A stretch of DNA of 64,000 nucleotides from Flammeovirgaceae bacterium (GTDB taxonomy: Bacteria; Bacteroidota; Bacteroidia; Cytophagales; Cyclobacteriaceae). Location of the stretch: the NCBI GenBank assembly GCA_021299455.1, contig JAJTGQ010000032.1:1-64000 (forward strand), read 5' to 3'. The position numbers were made by a program, and so were the translations under genes. Under the pieces are notes generated by a model that searched no databases, was not told where the DNA came from, and saw only the letters and a program-made list of their open reading frames with translations. Shown here piece by piece: positions 21,030-30,536 of the stretch (the first letter of the stretch is position 1; each line of letters starts with the position of its first letter).

Positions 21030-21350
21030 GACGTGGTTAGAATTTGGTGCGAAAATACTCAAACTATGGCAAGTGGCAAGGAGAAGTTTTTGGCGAATAA
21101 TTACAAGTGTGATAAAGAGGATTGGGGCGGCTGACGGGCTATTCGCTCCAATCTTTTTGCCCGACCGCGCCAACCCAGCTGCAAAAAGGATTTCCGCTAC
21201 TATCCCTGCCGCTCGCCAGTACGTAGTTCATCTTCAGATTAAGATGTTACATCATTCCAACGCCTTGGTTCGCGTCTTCACGAATCAAGCAAATGTAAAA
21301 AAGTGTTTCGTAAGGACCGAACCACGGATGGGGGAGTGAGAGACACTACT

Positions 21351-22085
21351 TCATTTATCTTTTGTGGTTTGAGCACCTATAAGCCGTGACAGAAAATTTT
21401 CAGAACTATTAATAGCTTCAATTTTTTTTGCCGTCTCCTTTACTTCATTTAGCATTCCGATTTTTCTGTTATACCGATCAAAAACATAGTTCGCTTTGAT
21501 AGGGTACTTATCAACCAAATCATATTCTCGCCCATTCACGTTGATCTGTCTTTGCAAAGTCCCCTTATCCCGTTCGATCTGCATAAGTTCTAAGTTTACA
21601 GGCCTCAAATCTAAAATTACTTTCTCACCGACAAATAAGCTGGTTTCACCAGAAACATTTAAATAACTACCACCTTTCAATCGACCTGATACTAAAACAA
21701 CGGCAACCCTGGATTTTTGAACGACACCTTTGAGAGTTTCATCTACTCTAATAAGGAATTTAGAATGATAATAGGCTTCTGGGTTGGTGTCAAATTTTCG
21801 TTTCTTTACCTTTCCAACGATGACTAAATCAGATAGTAGAACATTCTCAGCAAATGAATGCTCACCCAAAGTCTTTGCTAAAATCTCCAAGTCTATCCCG
21901 ACTGTTTTAAACTCATCTGATTTTGCCAAATCTATCTTTCGATCAAAAAAATAATCACTATTCCCGATAAACCTCATTGAATCAAATGACTTTTTATAAA
22001 TGGCTCTTAACTCCATTTCGTTCTCTTGTGCAAGTATGAAGAATGGAATAGTGACTAGCACAAATGTTAGCGATATCTTTTTCAT
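21351..22085 (-). CDS. Hypothetical secreted protein
   Basis: Intact ORF with signal peptide MKKISLTFVLVTIPFFILAQ; no family recognised. Confidence 0.65.
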   Translation of the reverse strand: MKKISLTFVLVTIPFFILAQENEMELRAIYKKSFDSMRFIGNSDYFFDRKIDLAKSDEFKTVGIDLEILAKTLGEHSFAENVLLSDLVIVGKVKKRKFDTNPEAYYHSKFLIRVDETLKGVVQKSRVAVVLVSGRLKGGSYLNVSGETSLFVGEKVILDLRPVNLELMQIERDKGTLQRQINVNGREYDLVDKYPIKANYVFDRYNRKIGMLNEVKETAKKIEAINSSENFLSRLIGAQTTKDK

Positions 22086-22110
22086 CGTAAAAATTTCATT
22101 ATTTTTTGAA

Positions 22111-23280
22111 CTAAATCAAAATGTTAAGTTCTTGTAATCTTTTCAAAACTACCGGAAGGCTGACGACTCGCACGTTTTTATTGTATGGATGCTCTTTAGC
22201 TGAAGGAGTCACAATAAAATTATGCTTGGCTTTTATATCCTCAATGGCCAGATGATTTCCTTTGGTCAACACCGGATTATCTGTAAATTTAATTTCAAGG
22301 GAAACAAAAGGTTTGTTGCCTTTCACAATAATCAAGTCCACTTCAGAGCCGTCTTGTGTTCTGTAATAAAACAATTGGGCGTCATCACGCAGGTGAGTGG
22401 CAATTTGCTGAATCACAAAACCTTCCCATGAATGCCCAAGTAAATGGTGACTAAACAACGCTTTCATGCTATGGGTATTCCAAAGTGTGTGAAGTAACCC
22501 GGTATCTCGTATAAAAATTTTGGGAGCCTTAACAATCCGCTTTTTAATGTTGTGATGATAGGCGGTTAACCTGCGCACCATAAAAGTATCTTCCAAAATA
22601 TCTACAAACTTCATGATGGTGGTTACTGACACACCCAACGACTTTGAAAGAGAGCTGTAATTGATGACCGACCCATTCGAACTACTGATCATTTGTAACA
22701 ACTGCATGACCAACGACCTATTTATCGATAACCCTAATACAGCAATATCCCGCTGAACGTAAGTCCTGAGAAAACTACTAAGCCATTCAAAGCTGTCTTT
22801 GTTACTTTTTGCCAAGTAGGCGCCAGGAAATCCACCTCTCAACCAAAGTTTCTGGTACTCCATGTACTTTGTTTCTACCAATGACAAAGGACCCAATTCA
22901 CAAAAGATGATTCTCCCAGCCAATGTCTCAGACCCTTGTTGGAGCAAATCTGGTGAAGCCGAGCCCGTAACGATAAATCTCCCCGGCTTCCGATTGACAT
23001 CTATCACTGATCTCATTACGGGGAATAGTCCTGGTTTGTGTTGTATCTCATCCAATACCACGGTTCTCTTTATATTTTCCTTAAAATATAGTTCAGGTTC
23101 ACGAAGCTGATTGAGATCAGATGGCAGTTCCATATCCAGATAGACCGTATCTTTGGGGGTCACTTTAAGGATCGATTTGACCAGTGTTGTTTTACCCACT
23201 TGCCGTGGTCCAATTACGCCTACTACGGGAAAGCGTTTTGCCCGATCAATTATAAGTTGAATTATATGCCTTTGGATCAT
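22111..23280 (-). CDS. AAA ATPase with C-terminal DUF4143 (nuclease-like) domain
   Basis: VVGVIGPRQVGKTTLVKSIL, TVVLDEIQHKPGLFPVMRSVID, FIVTGSASPDLLQQGSETLAGRI, YYRTQDGSEVDLIIVKGNKPFVSLEIKFT. Confidence 0.93.
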   Translation of the reverse strand: MIQRHIIQLIIDRAKRFPVVGVIGPRQVGKTTLVKSILKVTPKDTVYLDMELPSDLNQLREPELYFKENIKRTVVLDEIQHKPGLFPVMRSVIDVNRKPGRFIVTGSASPDLLQQGSETLAGRIIFCELGPLSLVETKYMEYQKLWLRGGFPGAYLAKSNKDSFEWLSSFLRTYVQRDIAVLGLSINRSLVMQLLQMISSSNGSVINYSSLSKSLGVSVTTIMKFVDILEDTFMVRRLTAYHHNIKKRIVKAPKIFIRDTGLLHTLWNTHSMKALFSHHLLGHSWEGFVIQQIATHLRDDAQLFYYRTQDGSEVDLIIVKGNKPFVSLEIKFTDNPVLTKGNHLAIEDIKAKHNFIVTPSAKEHPYNKNVRVVSLPVVLKRLQELNILI

Positions 23281-23322
23281 CCCTGCAAATTTAAACTAAA
23301 AAAATGAATTTGCAGGGATGAT
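23276..23322. promoter_or_regulatory. Perfect 16-bp inverted repeat overlapping start codon and TAnnTTTG promoter of the DUF4143 ATPase gene
   Basis: ATCATCCCTGCAAATT-N15-AATTTGCAGGGATGAT; minus-strand TAAATTTGCAGGGATG contains TAnnTTTG followed by the ATG. Confidence 0.75.
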
Positions 23323-23473
23323 TTCAACTCGTTTTCCATCTGGCATACGCGTCCACAAGTGTTTTCTCAATTTTACCGTCACCTGAAATCAAGCCCTTAG
23401 CGTAAAAAAAAATTCTGCCCATGGCGCAAAATCCCTATCTTGCCCTACCAAATATTGACCTAAACCCAACGAT

Positions 23474-24886
23474 ATGCGCTTCTCATTAAAATTCCTTTTT
23501 TTGCCTTTATTTACTCTGGCACTCTCTTTCACACACGCCCAAACCAAACAACCCGATTGGGCCAAATTGCAGGATGAAACTCTCAAACATTTTCAAGCGA
23601 TATTAAAAATCAACTCAAGCGTAGCCACGGGCTTCGAAGCACCTGTGGTAGAGTACCTCAAATCAGTTTTGGATAAAGAAGGAATTTCCACCAAAGTCTT
23701 TTCGAATGATCCCAAGCGCCCCAACTTGGTAGCGCGCATAAAAGGAAACGGCAACAAAAAACCTGTGTTGATCATGGCGCATACTGATGTGGTCAGTGTT
23801 GATACGACCAAATGGATACATCCTCCTTTTTCAGCTACTCGCGATGGTGGTTATGTGTATGCACGCGGTGCGGTAGATGACAAAGACAATGTGGTGGCCG
23901 CTTTAATGGTGATGCTTCAACTAAAAAGACTAGGTATTGTGTTGGATAGAGACGTGATTTTCTTAGCAGAAGCAGGCGAAGAATCAAATACAAAAGTGGG
24001 TATTGATTTTATGGTGAACGAACATTGGGCAGATATCGAAGCCGAGTTTTGCTTTGCCGAAGGTGGAAGCGTCACGCGCAAAGATGGGAAAATAGTGTAT
24101 GCCGCAGTTTCTACTACCGAAAAAGTGCCAAGAGGTGCAAAACTAATCGCACGAGGCACCGCTGGACATGGATCAGTTCCCTTGCAAGACAATGCGATCG
24201 TCCATCTCTCGCAAGCGATTTCGAAAATTGCAGCGTGGCAAACACCCATGCGCTTGAACGAAACAACCCGCGCGTTTTTTACACGACTAGCATCCGTTAG
24301 CAACCCTGTCGATGCAGCACGTTACCTTGCTGTGGTGAACGACAAAGAGGCCGAAAAAGCACAAGAGTACTTCGCAGCCAAAGAACCGCGCATGTACTCC
24401 ACACTTCGTACCTCTATCTCGCCCAATATTTTTAAAGGTGGCTATTTGAGTAATGTAATCCCCAGTGAGGCCGAAGCCACATTGGATATACGCGCGTTGC
24501 CCGATGAAGACATGTCAGCGCTATTGGCCGAAATGAAACGCGTGATCAACGATTCGCAGATCGAGATTGTTGCGAATACAAAAAACCTGCGCCCGTCAGC
24601 AAGGCCCTCTCGGTTAGAATCGGATGCCTTTAAAGTAACCGAAGCTGCAATCAAGAAAATTTACAACACCGTTACAATCCCAACCATGCCAACAGGCGCC
24701 ACCGACATGGCATTCTTACGTGCAAAAGGTGTAGAGTGCTACGGCATCGGCCCGATGACGGACATAGAAGATGGGCCTAAAGGTTTTGGCGCCCACAGCG
24801 ACCAAGAGCGCATACTGGAAGAATCATTGCATAAGTTTGTTCAGTTTAACTGGGAAGTGATTGTGAATTTGGCAAAGGCGAATTAG
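23474..24886 (+). CDS. M20 family metallopeptidase (secreted)
   Basis: PVLIMAHTDVVSVD, YARGAVDDKDNVVAALMVMLQL, LAEAGEES; signal peptide. Confidence 0.93.
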   Translation: MRFSLKFLFLPLFTLALSFTHAQTKQPDWAKLQDETLKHFQAILKINSSVATGFEAPVVEYLKSVLDKEGISTKVFSNDPKRPNLVARIKGNGNKKPVLIMAHTDVVSVDTTKWIHPPFSATRDGGYVYARGAVDDKDNVVAALMVMLQLKRLGIVLDRDVIFLAEAGEESNTKVGIDFMVNEHWADIEAEFCFAEGGSVTRKDGKIVYAAVSTTEKVPRGAKLIARGTAGHGSVPLQDNAIVHLSQAISKIAAWQTPMRLNETTRAFFTRLASVSNPVDAARYLAVVNDKEAEKAQEYFAAKEPRMYSTLRTSISPNIFKGGYLSNVIPSEAEATLDIRALPDEDMSALLAEMKRVINDSQIEIVANTKNLRPSARPSRLESDAFKVTEAAIKKIYNTVTIPTMPTGATDMAFLRAKGVECYGIGPMTDIEDGPKGFGAHSDQERILEESLHKFVQFNWEVIVNLAKAN

Positions 24887-24895
24887 TTGGTTTGA

Positions 24896-25399
24896 ATGAA
24901 TACTCCATTAAAAAGCACTTTTTATTGCATCGGATTTTTAGTCATTCTGCTCTCTTGCAAAAAAGAGAGTAAGAAGTATTCTCACGATATAGGATACATT
25001 GATCCAGCCACGGCTTTGGGTGACAAGGAATTTAAAACATGCAGTGATCGTATCTATGAATATTACAACTTCGAACCCTATGCTGGATATAAATATGGAA
25101 AGAGAGCATTGCGAGATTCTATTGCAAAGAAATATTCTGCGATTGGAAATGAGTCTGGTTACTTAACCTTTCGCTTCGTTGTCAACTGCAAAGGGTCGGC
25201 AGGACGATATCAGATCATAGAAAACGATCTGGATTCAAAGCCAAAAAAATTTAATAAAGAATTGATTTCGCATTTATTTTCAATTACTCAACAATTTAAA
25301 GAATGGCAACCTGCCATTTGGGAGAATGAATCAAGGGATTATAACATATACTTAACTTACAAATTGCGTGATAGTAAAATCATTGAAATTTTGCCTTAG
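24896..25399 (+). CDS. Hypothetical lipoprotein
   Basis: Lipobox GFLVILLSCKKESKK; intact ORF following M20 gene. Confidence 0.65.
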   Translation: MNTPLKSTFYCIGFLVILLSCKKESKKYSHDIGYIDPATALGDKEFKTCSDRIYEYYNFEPYAGYKYGKRALRDSIAKKYSAIGNESGYLTFRFVVNCKGSAGRYQIIENDLDSKPKKFNKELISHLFSITQQFKEWQPAIWENESRDYNIYLTYKLRDSKIIEILP

Positions 25400-26213
25400 T
25401 TTATTCGCTCTATTGTCGCTTTCAAATTGTCAAAACTCTGACGATTATAAAGACTACTCAATTTCTGAGAGGAAAAAGATGTCAATAGAATACTTAGAAA
25501 ACGGAGAGAAAAATTTCGGCCAAGGAAGTCCAGAAAATATGGAACTTATTGAGATTGCCATAAAGCTAGACCCCGCTAATGCTGCCGCATGGAGAGAACT
25601 ATCAGTACCCTATTTGAAGCGCGGCATCCCTCATGAATGGAAACCCCTTTTTGACAAAGCGGTTGAGCTTGACCCAGTGACATGGCAAGGATGGCGAGGT
25701 TATCTGAAATTGTTCTTCTACCGAGACTATGAATCTGCCATTGCCGATTTTAATGCAACAGATACTCTAACGCCCGGTTTTACAGATTATCCCCAAAGCA
25801 TGAGTGTTGACTATCTTCGGGGGCTTGCTTATTTTCAACTAGGCGAAGAAGAAAAAGCATTAGACTATTACACTAAATACATCAATGAGGTAACTACTAA
25901 AAGTGGTGAAGATTGGGTAGACGTATTCGCGTTTATACATCGGGCTATTTTGTTTATGAAATTACGAGAATATGAAAAGGCCGTGGTCGACTTAGAAAAA
26001 TGTCTTAAATATTACCCCTCTTCGTCTGATGCTTATTACCATCTAGCAATGATTAACTTTGAGCAGGGTAGAAAACAAATTGCGAAAGAGCAGATAGCGA
26101 AGGCAAAGAGTCTATTCGAAAAAGGTTATTATATGCATAAGCCTTACGTAGAGACTTTTGGACAGATCGATCTCTATGCTATTGAGGATATTGAGAAAAA
26201 AGTAACAGATTAG
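25368..26213 (+). CDS. TPR-repeat lipoprotein (GTG start overlapping upstream ORF by 32 nt)
   Basis: MIVKSLKFCLSLFALLSLSNCQN lipobox; TPR-like helices (AYFQLGEEEKALDYYTKYI, AYYHLAMINFEQGRKQIAKEQI). Confidence 0.78.
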   Translation: MIVKSLKFCLSLFALLSLSNCQNSDDYKDYSISERKKMSIEYLENGEKNFGQGSPENMELIEIAIKLDPANAAAWRELSVPYLKRGIPHEWKPLFDKAVELDPVTWQGWRGYLKLFFYRDYESAIADFNATDTLTPGFTDYPQSMSVDYLRGLAYFQLGEEEKALDYYTKYINEVTTKSGEDWVDVFAFIHRAILFMKLREYEKAVVDLEKCLKYYPSSSDAYYHLAMINFEQGRKQIAKEQIAKAKSLFEKGYYMHKPYVETFGQIDLYAIEDIEKKVTD

Positions 26214-26218
26214 GCTAG

Positions 26219-27208
26219 CTACTCTGCCAACACCGGCCGCATCTCAACCGATTTAGCAGCAGCTTCTAAAATCTCGAACGCACTTTCCGCTGTTCTGTTT
26301 TCGGTATCCAGCGTTGGGTTTATCTCTACAATTTCCCACGCACACACACGAGGATCTTTGCAAAGCTCGAGATTAATCACTTTTGCCTCCTCTACGGTAA
26401 GTCCATTGGGCACCGGTGTGCCAGTGCCGGTTGAAAAGCGACTGTCAATGGCATCTACATCAAATGAAACATAAATCAAGTCGCAGTGATCGAGCATCTG
26501 CAATACTTTTTGAGCCATTTGTTCTGCTCCGAATTTCTTGATGTCTTCTACTTCAATAAAGTTGATGTTATTTTTATTAATTAGGTAATTTTCCGGCTTC
26601 TCAAAATCACGAACAGCTATGTATACAAGATCTTCCGAATTAATCTTTGGCCCTTGCATGCCCACATTCTTGATCTGTTCCCAGTAGTCTAACGTCTCAC
26701 CACGCGGGTCATTTACTTTACATTCAAAGTTGTCGAGGCCAAGTGCCATTGCCAAAGGCATTCCGTGCATATTGCCAGAAGGCGTTGTAAAGGGTGTATG
26801 CATATCGGCATGGGCATCAATCCACACAACACCCAATTTCTTTTTTGGGTAGGCCTTCTTAATGCCTGCTATAGTGCCGTACGCTGTGGAATGATCACCC
26901 GCCATAATCAACGGAAAAAAATCATCGAACAATTGCTCGTATACCTCCAGGCAAACACGCTCTTCCATGATTAAAACGCCATCGATAAACTTGGCATAGG
27001 CATGCTCGGCACCATCGAAAAGCAATTCGTTGACATTCTCAACTTCAATCGAATCGTACTTTCTGAACAAATCCGACTTCAAATCCAGGCTGGCGATTTT
27101 CATCGCTTCCACGCCCAAACTGGCACCGCGTGTTCCTGCACCAATTTCTGACTTTACTTCAATGATTTTTATTTCTTTCCCCTTCACAAAAATATGATTT
27201 GAATACAA
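26219..27208 (-). CDS. Arginase/agmatinase (ureohydrolase) family protein, arginase-like
   Basis: AGDHSTAYGTIAGIK, WIDAHADMHTPFTTPSGNMHGMPLA, SFDVDAIDSRFSTGTGTPVPNGLT metal-binding motifs. Confidence 0.9.
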   Translation of the reverse strand: MYSNHIFVKGKEIKIIEVKSEIGAGTRGASLGVEAMKIASLDLKSDLFRKYDSIEVENVNELLFDGAEHAYAKFIDGVLIMEERVCLEVYEQLFDDFFPLIMAGDHSTAYGTIAGIKKAYPKKKLGVVWIDAHADMHTPFTTPSGNMHGMPLAMALGLDNFECKVNDPRGETLDYWEQIKNVGMQGPKINSEDLVYIAVRDFEKPENYLINKNNINFIEVEDIKKFGAEQMAQKVLQMLDHCDLIYVSFDVDAIDSRFSTGTGTPVPNGLTVEEAKVINLELCKDPRVCAWEIVEINPTLDTENRTAESAFEILEAAAKSVEMRPVLAE

Positions 27209-27437
27209 TGATTAACTACCGGTAAAAACGAACGTTCTTTGGCTAAATCCCGTCAGAAATCGGGGAGCGCATGTGCGATTGCAAAAACCAAGGAACTGTA
27301 GCTAACCATACCTTTTGAATTATTGCAAAGATGGCAAAATTATGGCAATATTGCACCCAAATTTTTAGGTTGTTGGTTGATCGCTCAGCGTTGTTCGAAG
27401 ACCTCCACCAGCCCACCAACGAACAACTAGTAAAGAA

Positions 27438-28883
27438 ATGAAGAGCTATCGCGAACTAATTGAGCAAACCTTCGAATTTCCACAAAAGGAATTTAAGGTA
27501 AGAAACCATGAATTGTTGTTTAATGACGTGCCTTTAATGGACATCATCAAGCAATATGGAACGCCTGTAAAAATCACATATCTCCCAAAGATCAGTGAGA
27601 ATATCCGATTCGCAAAAGCAGCTTTTAATAACGCCATGGAGCGGTTTAAGTACAATGGCACGTATACTTACTGCTATTGCACCAAATCTTCACACTATGA
27701 TTTTGTGCTCGAAGAAGCGTTGAAGAACGACATTCATATTGAGACTTCATCAGCCTTTGATATCCCCATTGTTCGTACACTTTACGGTCGCGGAAAAATC
27801 AGTAAAGAAACGTTTATCTTGTGCAATGGATTTAAAATGCCCAAGTACCGGGACTATATTACAGATCTGTTGAATGACGGCTTTAATTGCATGCCTATTC
27901 TGGACAACTTAAGTGAAATCGATACCTACGAAAAGAATGTTACAAAGCCTTACAACGTAGGTATTCGTGTGGCTGCCGATGAAGAACCTAAGTTCGAATT
28001 TTACACCTCGCGCCTCGGCATTCGTTACAATGACATTAACACTTTATACAAGGAAAAAATTGCGACCAGCAACAAGGCTTCACTGAAGCTGTTGCACTTT
28101 TTTATCAACACAGGAATTAAAGATACCGCATACTATTGGAGTGAATTGAGCCGATTTATCTTCAAGTATTGTGAGATGAAAAAAATCTGCCCTACGCTCG
28201 ACTCGATTGATATTGGTGGCGGATTTCCAGTAAAAACTTCATTGACTTTTCAGTATGACTACAAGTACATGATTGAACAAATCGTGGAGAACATTAAGTG
28301 GATCTGTGAAAAGAATAACGTACCAGTACCCAACATCTTTACGGAATTCGGAAGCTTTACGGTAGCCGAAAGCGGAGCCGTACTTTATTCTGTAGTAGAT
28401 CAAAAACTACAGAACGACAAAGAGCTTTGGTATATGATTGATGGCTCGTTCATTACTCATCTACCCGATGTGTGGGGAATGAATCAAAAGTATATTTTGA
28501 TGGCGTTGAACAAGTGGGATGATCCCTATCACAAAATAAATATTGGAGGCCTTACCTGCGATAGCCAGGACTACTATAACTCCGAAGCGCATACAGGAGA
28601 AGTTTTCCTTCCTATGATTACGGATGAAGAGCCGTTACATATTGGCTTTTTTCATACAGGGGCATACCAGGAATCTCTGGGAGGCTACGGAGGTATACAG
28701 CATTGCCTGATACCTGCACCCAAGCACGTGCTCATCGACCGAAATGAAGACGGTGAACTTTCTACTGAACTTTTTGCCAGTGAACAGACCAGCGAAAGCA
28801 TGATGAAGATTTTAGGCTATGAGGAAGCTCATGCACCGAAACGTCAGAAACCGACTAAGTTAAAGGTGACCGGGACAATTTGA
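27438..28883 (+). CDS. speA: Arginine decarboxylase (alanine-racemase-fold, PLP-dependent; short 481-aa form)
   Basis: YCYCTKSSHYDFVLEEALKNDIHIETSSAFD (PLP lysine region), SIDIGGGFPV, EFGSFTVAESGAVLYSVV. Confidence 0.82.
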   Translation: MKSYRELIEQTFEFPQKEFKVRNHELLFNDVPLMDIIKQYGTPVKITYLPKISENIRFAKAAFNNAMERFKYNGTYTYCYCTKSSHYDFVLEEALKNDIHIETSSAFDIPIVRTLYGRGKISKETFILCNGFKMPKYRDYITDLLNDGFNCMPILDNLSEIDTYEKNVTKPYNVGIRVAADEEPKFEFYTSRLGIRYNDINTLYKEKIATSNKASLKLLHFFINTGIKDTAYYWSELSRFIFKYCEMKKICPTLDSIDIGGGFPVKTSLTFQYDYKYMIEQIVENIKWICEKNNVPVPNIFTEFGSFTVAESGAVLYSVVDQKLQNDKELWYMIDGSFITHLPDVWGMNQKYILMALNKWDDPYHKINIGGLTCDSQDYYNSEAHTGEVFLPMITDEEPLHIGFFHTGAYQESLGGYGGIQHCLIPAPKHVLIDRNEDGELSTELFASEQTSESMMKILGYEEAHAPKRQKPTKLKVTGTI

Positions 28884-28901
28884 TATCTCCTTTTACTTAA
28901 C

Positions 28902-28944
28902 AAAATCGAAGAGGCTTTCAATGGCTGAAAACCTCTTCGATTTT
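28902..28944. terminator. Probable bidirectional rho-independent terminator between convergent genes
   Basis: AAAATCGAAGAGG ... CCTCTTCGATTTT perfect 13-bp stem, with inner TTTCA/TGAAA extension; A-tract on one side and T-tract on the other. Confidence 0.8.
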
Positions 28945-28973
28945 ATAGAAATTTTTAATTAACCAGGTTAGCT

Positions 28974-29804
28974 TCAAAACATCCCTTGCACCTCTTTGTA
29001 ATCTGCCGGTAGCGCAAAGTCCGATGCTTTATGGGATTCTCTCTTTATCTCTATTGCTTCCATAGTCATATTACCCTGCGGTGTAACCATTTCGATCTTT
29101 AAAGGCACACCTTCAACCCCTTCATGGAACATTTGTTGGCCTGCATCACCCATTCTCTGCTTGGTCAAACCCTTCATGTCAAAATCTTTGATTTCGTTAG
29201 TTGTCCAATAGATCTGATTAGTAGTATTGCCTCGGTTGGTTACCGCCACAATATATTTAACACAATTGTAGGTAAGTATTTTCATCGTTTCACTTGTCTT
29301 AGTCACCTTCGTTTCCGGTTTGCTTGCTTTGTCCTGCTGCGCTGGCGAAATTCCCTGTTGCAAAATAGAATAGGTTTTATTCTTGCGGTCTAAGCGATAG
29401 GTTTTGTCTTGGTTTTTTAAATACAAAAGGTCCATCGGCATCATTCCGCCTTGTATGATCGTTAACGTATTCCCTCCTTTTGTTTTAAAAAGAAAGTTGC
29501 TGGGTACCAAAGAAGACGAATTTCCACCTTGCATTACTTTGATTGCATTTTCCATCTGCGCCTTCATTTGCGGGTTGGCATCCAGCATGGCCTTCATCTG
29601 CGGGTCATTCATTTTTTCCTGCATTTCCTTCACTTTTGACTGATTAGCGGGATCACTCATTTGCTTCATGCCCTGTTCCATTTGTGCTTTTAGTTTAGGG
29701 TCAGTGATTTCTATCTTCATAGACCATTTGACGGTACCCTCAAAAGTTTGACCGTTTACGAGTGCTGGTATCAGCAACAGTAAAATGAGTATGTATTTTT
29801 TCAT
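28974..29804 (-). CDS. DUF4412 domain-containing secreted protein (start MKKYILILLLL)
   Basis: Signal peptide, FEGTVKWSMKIEI, MKILTYNCVKYIVAVTNRGNTTNQIYWTTNEIK. Confidence 0.8.
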   Translation of the reverse strand: MKKYILILLLLIPALVNGQTFEGTVKWSMKIEITDPKLKAQMEQGMKQMSDPANQSKVKEMQEKMNDPQMKAMLDANPQMKAQMENAIKVMQGGNSSSLVPSNFLFKTKGGNTLTIIQGGMMPMDLLYLKNQDKTYRLDRKNKTYSILQQGISPAQQDKASKPETKVTKTSETMKILTYNCVKYIVAVTNRGNTTNQIYWTTNEIKDFDMKGLTKQRMGDAGQQMFHEGVEGVPLKIEMVTPQGNMTMEAIEIKRESHKASDFALPADYKEVQGMF

Positions 29805-30340
29805 AAAAGTTGGTTTTGTGCTAAGGTGTTCGTTTTGGCTATTAAAGATGAGGCCTCTTTCAAATTCATGCAACCAAAGTCCGCTTTATTCTCGGGTTCA
29901 ATGTCATGGCCTATTTGAATCGTTCGCAAACCCAATTGCCTGGCGGGAATGATATCCCTGCCACGATCGCCCACCATCCAGGAGGCGGAAAAATCAATGT
30001 TAAATTTCGCTTTGGCCTTTTCAAACATGAGCGTGCCCGGCTTGCGGGTCAACGATGCAGAAACGGTCGGATGGCAAGGCGAAAAATAGAAATGATCAAT
30101 GAGATGCCCACAAGCATCTTGCAAGTACTGATGGCAGGCTTCCATTTCTGCTTGCGTATAAATGCCCTGAGCGATGCCAGATTGGTTGGTGACCACCACC
30201 AATAAGTACCCGGCAGACTTTAGTTCGTGTAGCGCTTCTACCACACCGGGCAAAATCTTAAATTGATCGACACGATAAGTGTAATTGGGATTATCTTCGT
30301 TTAAAACACCATCGCGATCTAGAAAAACACATTTTTTCAT
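29801..30340 (-). CDS. gmhB: D-glycero-beta-D-manno-heptose 1,7-bisphosphate 7-phosphatase-like HAD phosphatase
   Basis: FLDRDGVLNEDNPNYTY, VVTNQSGIAQGIYT, CPCHPT-like SPCHPTVSASLTRKPGTLMFEKA, SWMVGDRGRDI. Confidence 0.85.
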   Translation of the reverse strand: MKKCVFLDRDGVLNEDNPNYTYRVDQFKILPGVVEALHELKSAGYLLVVVTNQSGIAQGIYTQAEMEACHQYLQDACGHLIDHFYFSPCHPTVSASLTRKPGTLMFEKAKAKFNIDFSASWMVGDRGRDIIPARQLGLRTIQIGHDIEPENKADFGCMNLKEASSLIAKTNTLAQNQLL

Positions 30341-30419
30341 GCCGTAAAATTAATCAATTGTATAAACGTTCCTTTTTTATAGTTTTGTTATCAATTGACT
30401 TACGCAATCTAAATTAGTT

Positions 30420-30498
30420 GTCCGTTTGAGCCTGTCGAAAACTGACCATTCTTGCTACGAGTCGACTTCGATAAACTCAGTCTGACATTGGGTTTGTT
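30420..30498. repeat. Inverted intergenic repeat of the GTCAGnnTGAGCnTGTCGAA type, degenerate copy A
   Basis: GTTTGAGCCTGTCGAAAACTGACC ... GTCGACTTCGATAAACTCAGTCTGACATTGG. Confidence 0.65.
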
Positions 30499-30536
30499 AG
30501 TTTGCAGGGATCCTATTGTTAAATAACTGAAAAGAA

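Noticed and set aside
21022-21339. ORF 21022..21339 (+) upstream of the DHS-like gene
   Set aside because: No family resemblance, overlaps the start of the better-supported minus-strand gene; probably chance.
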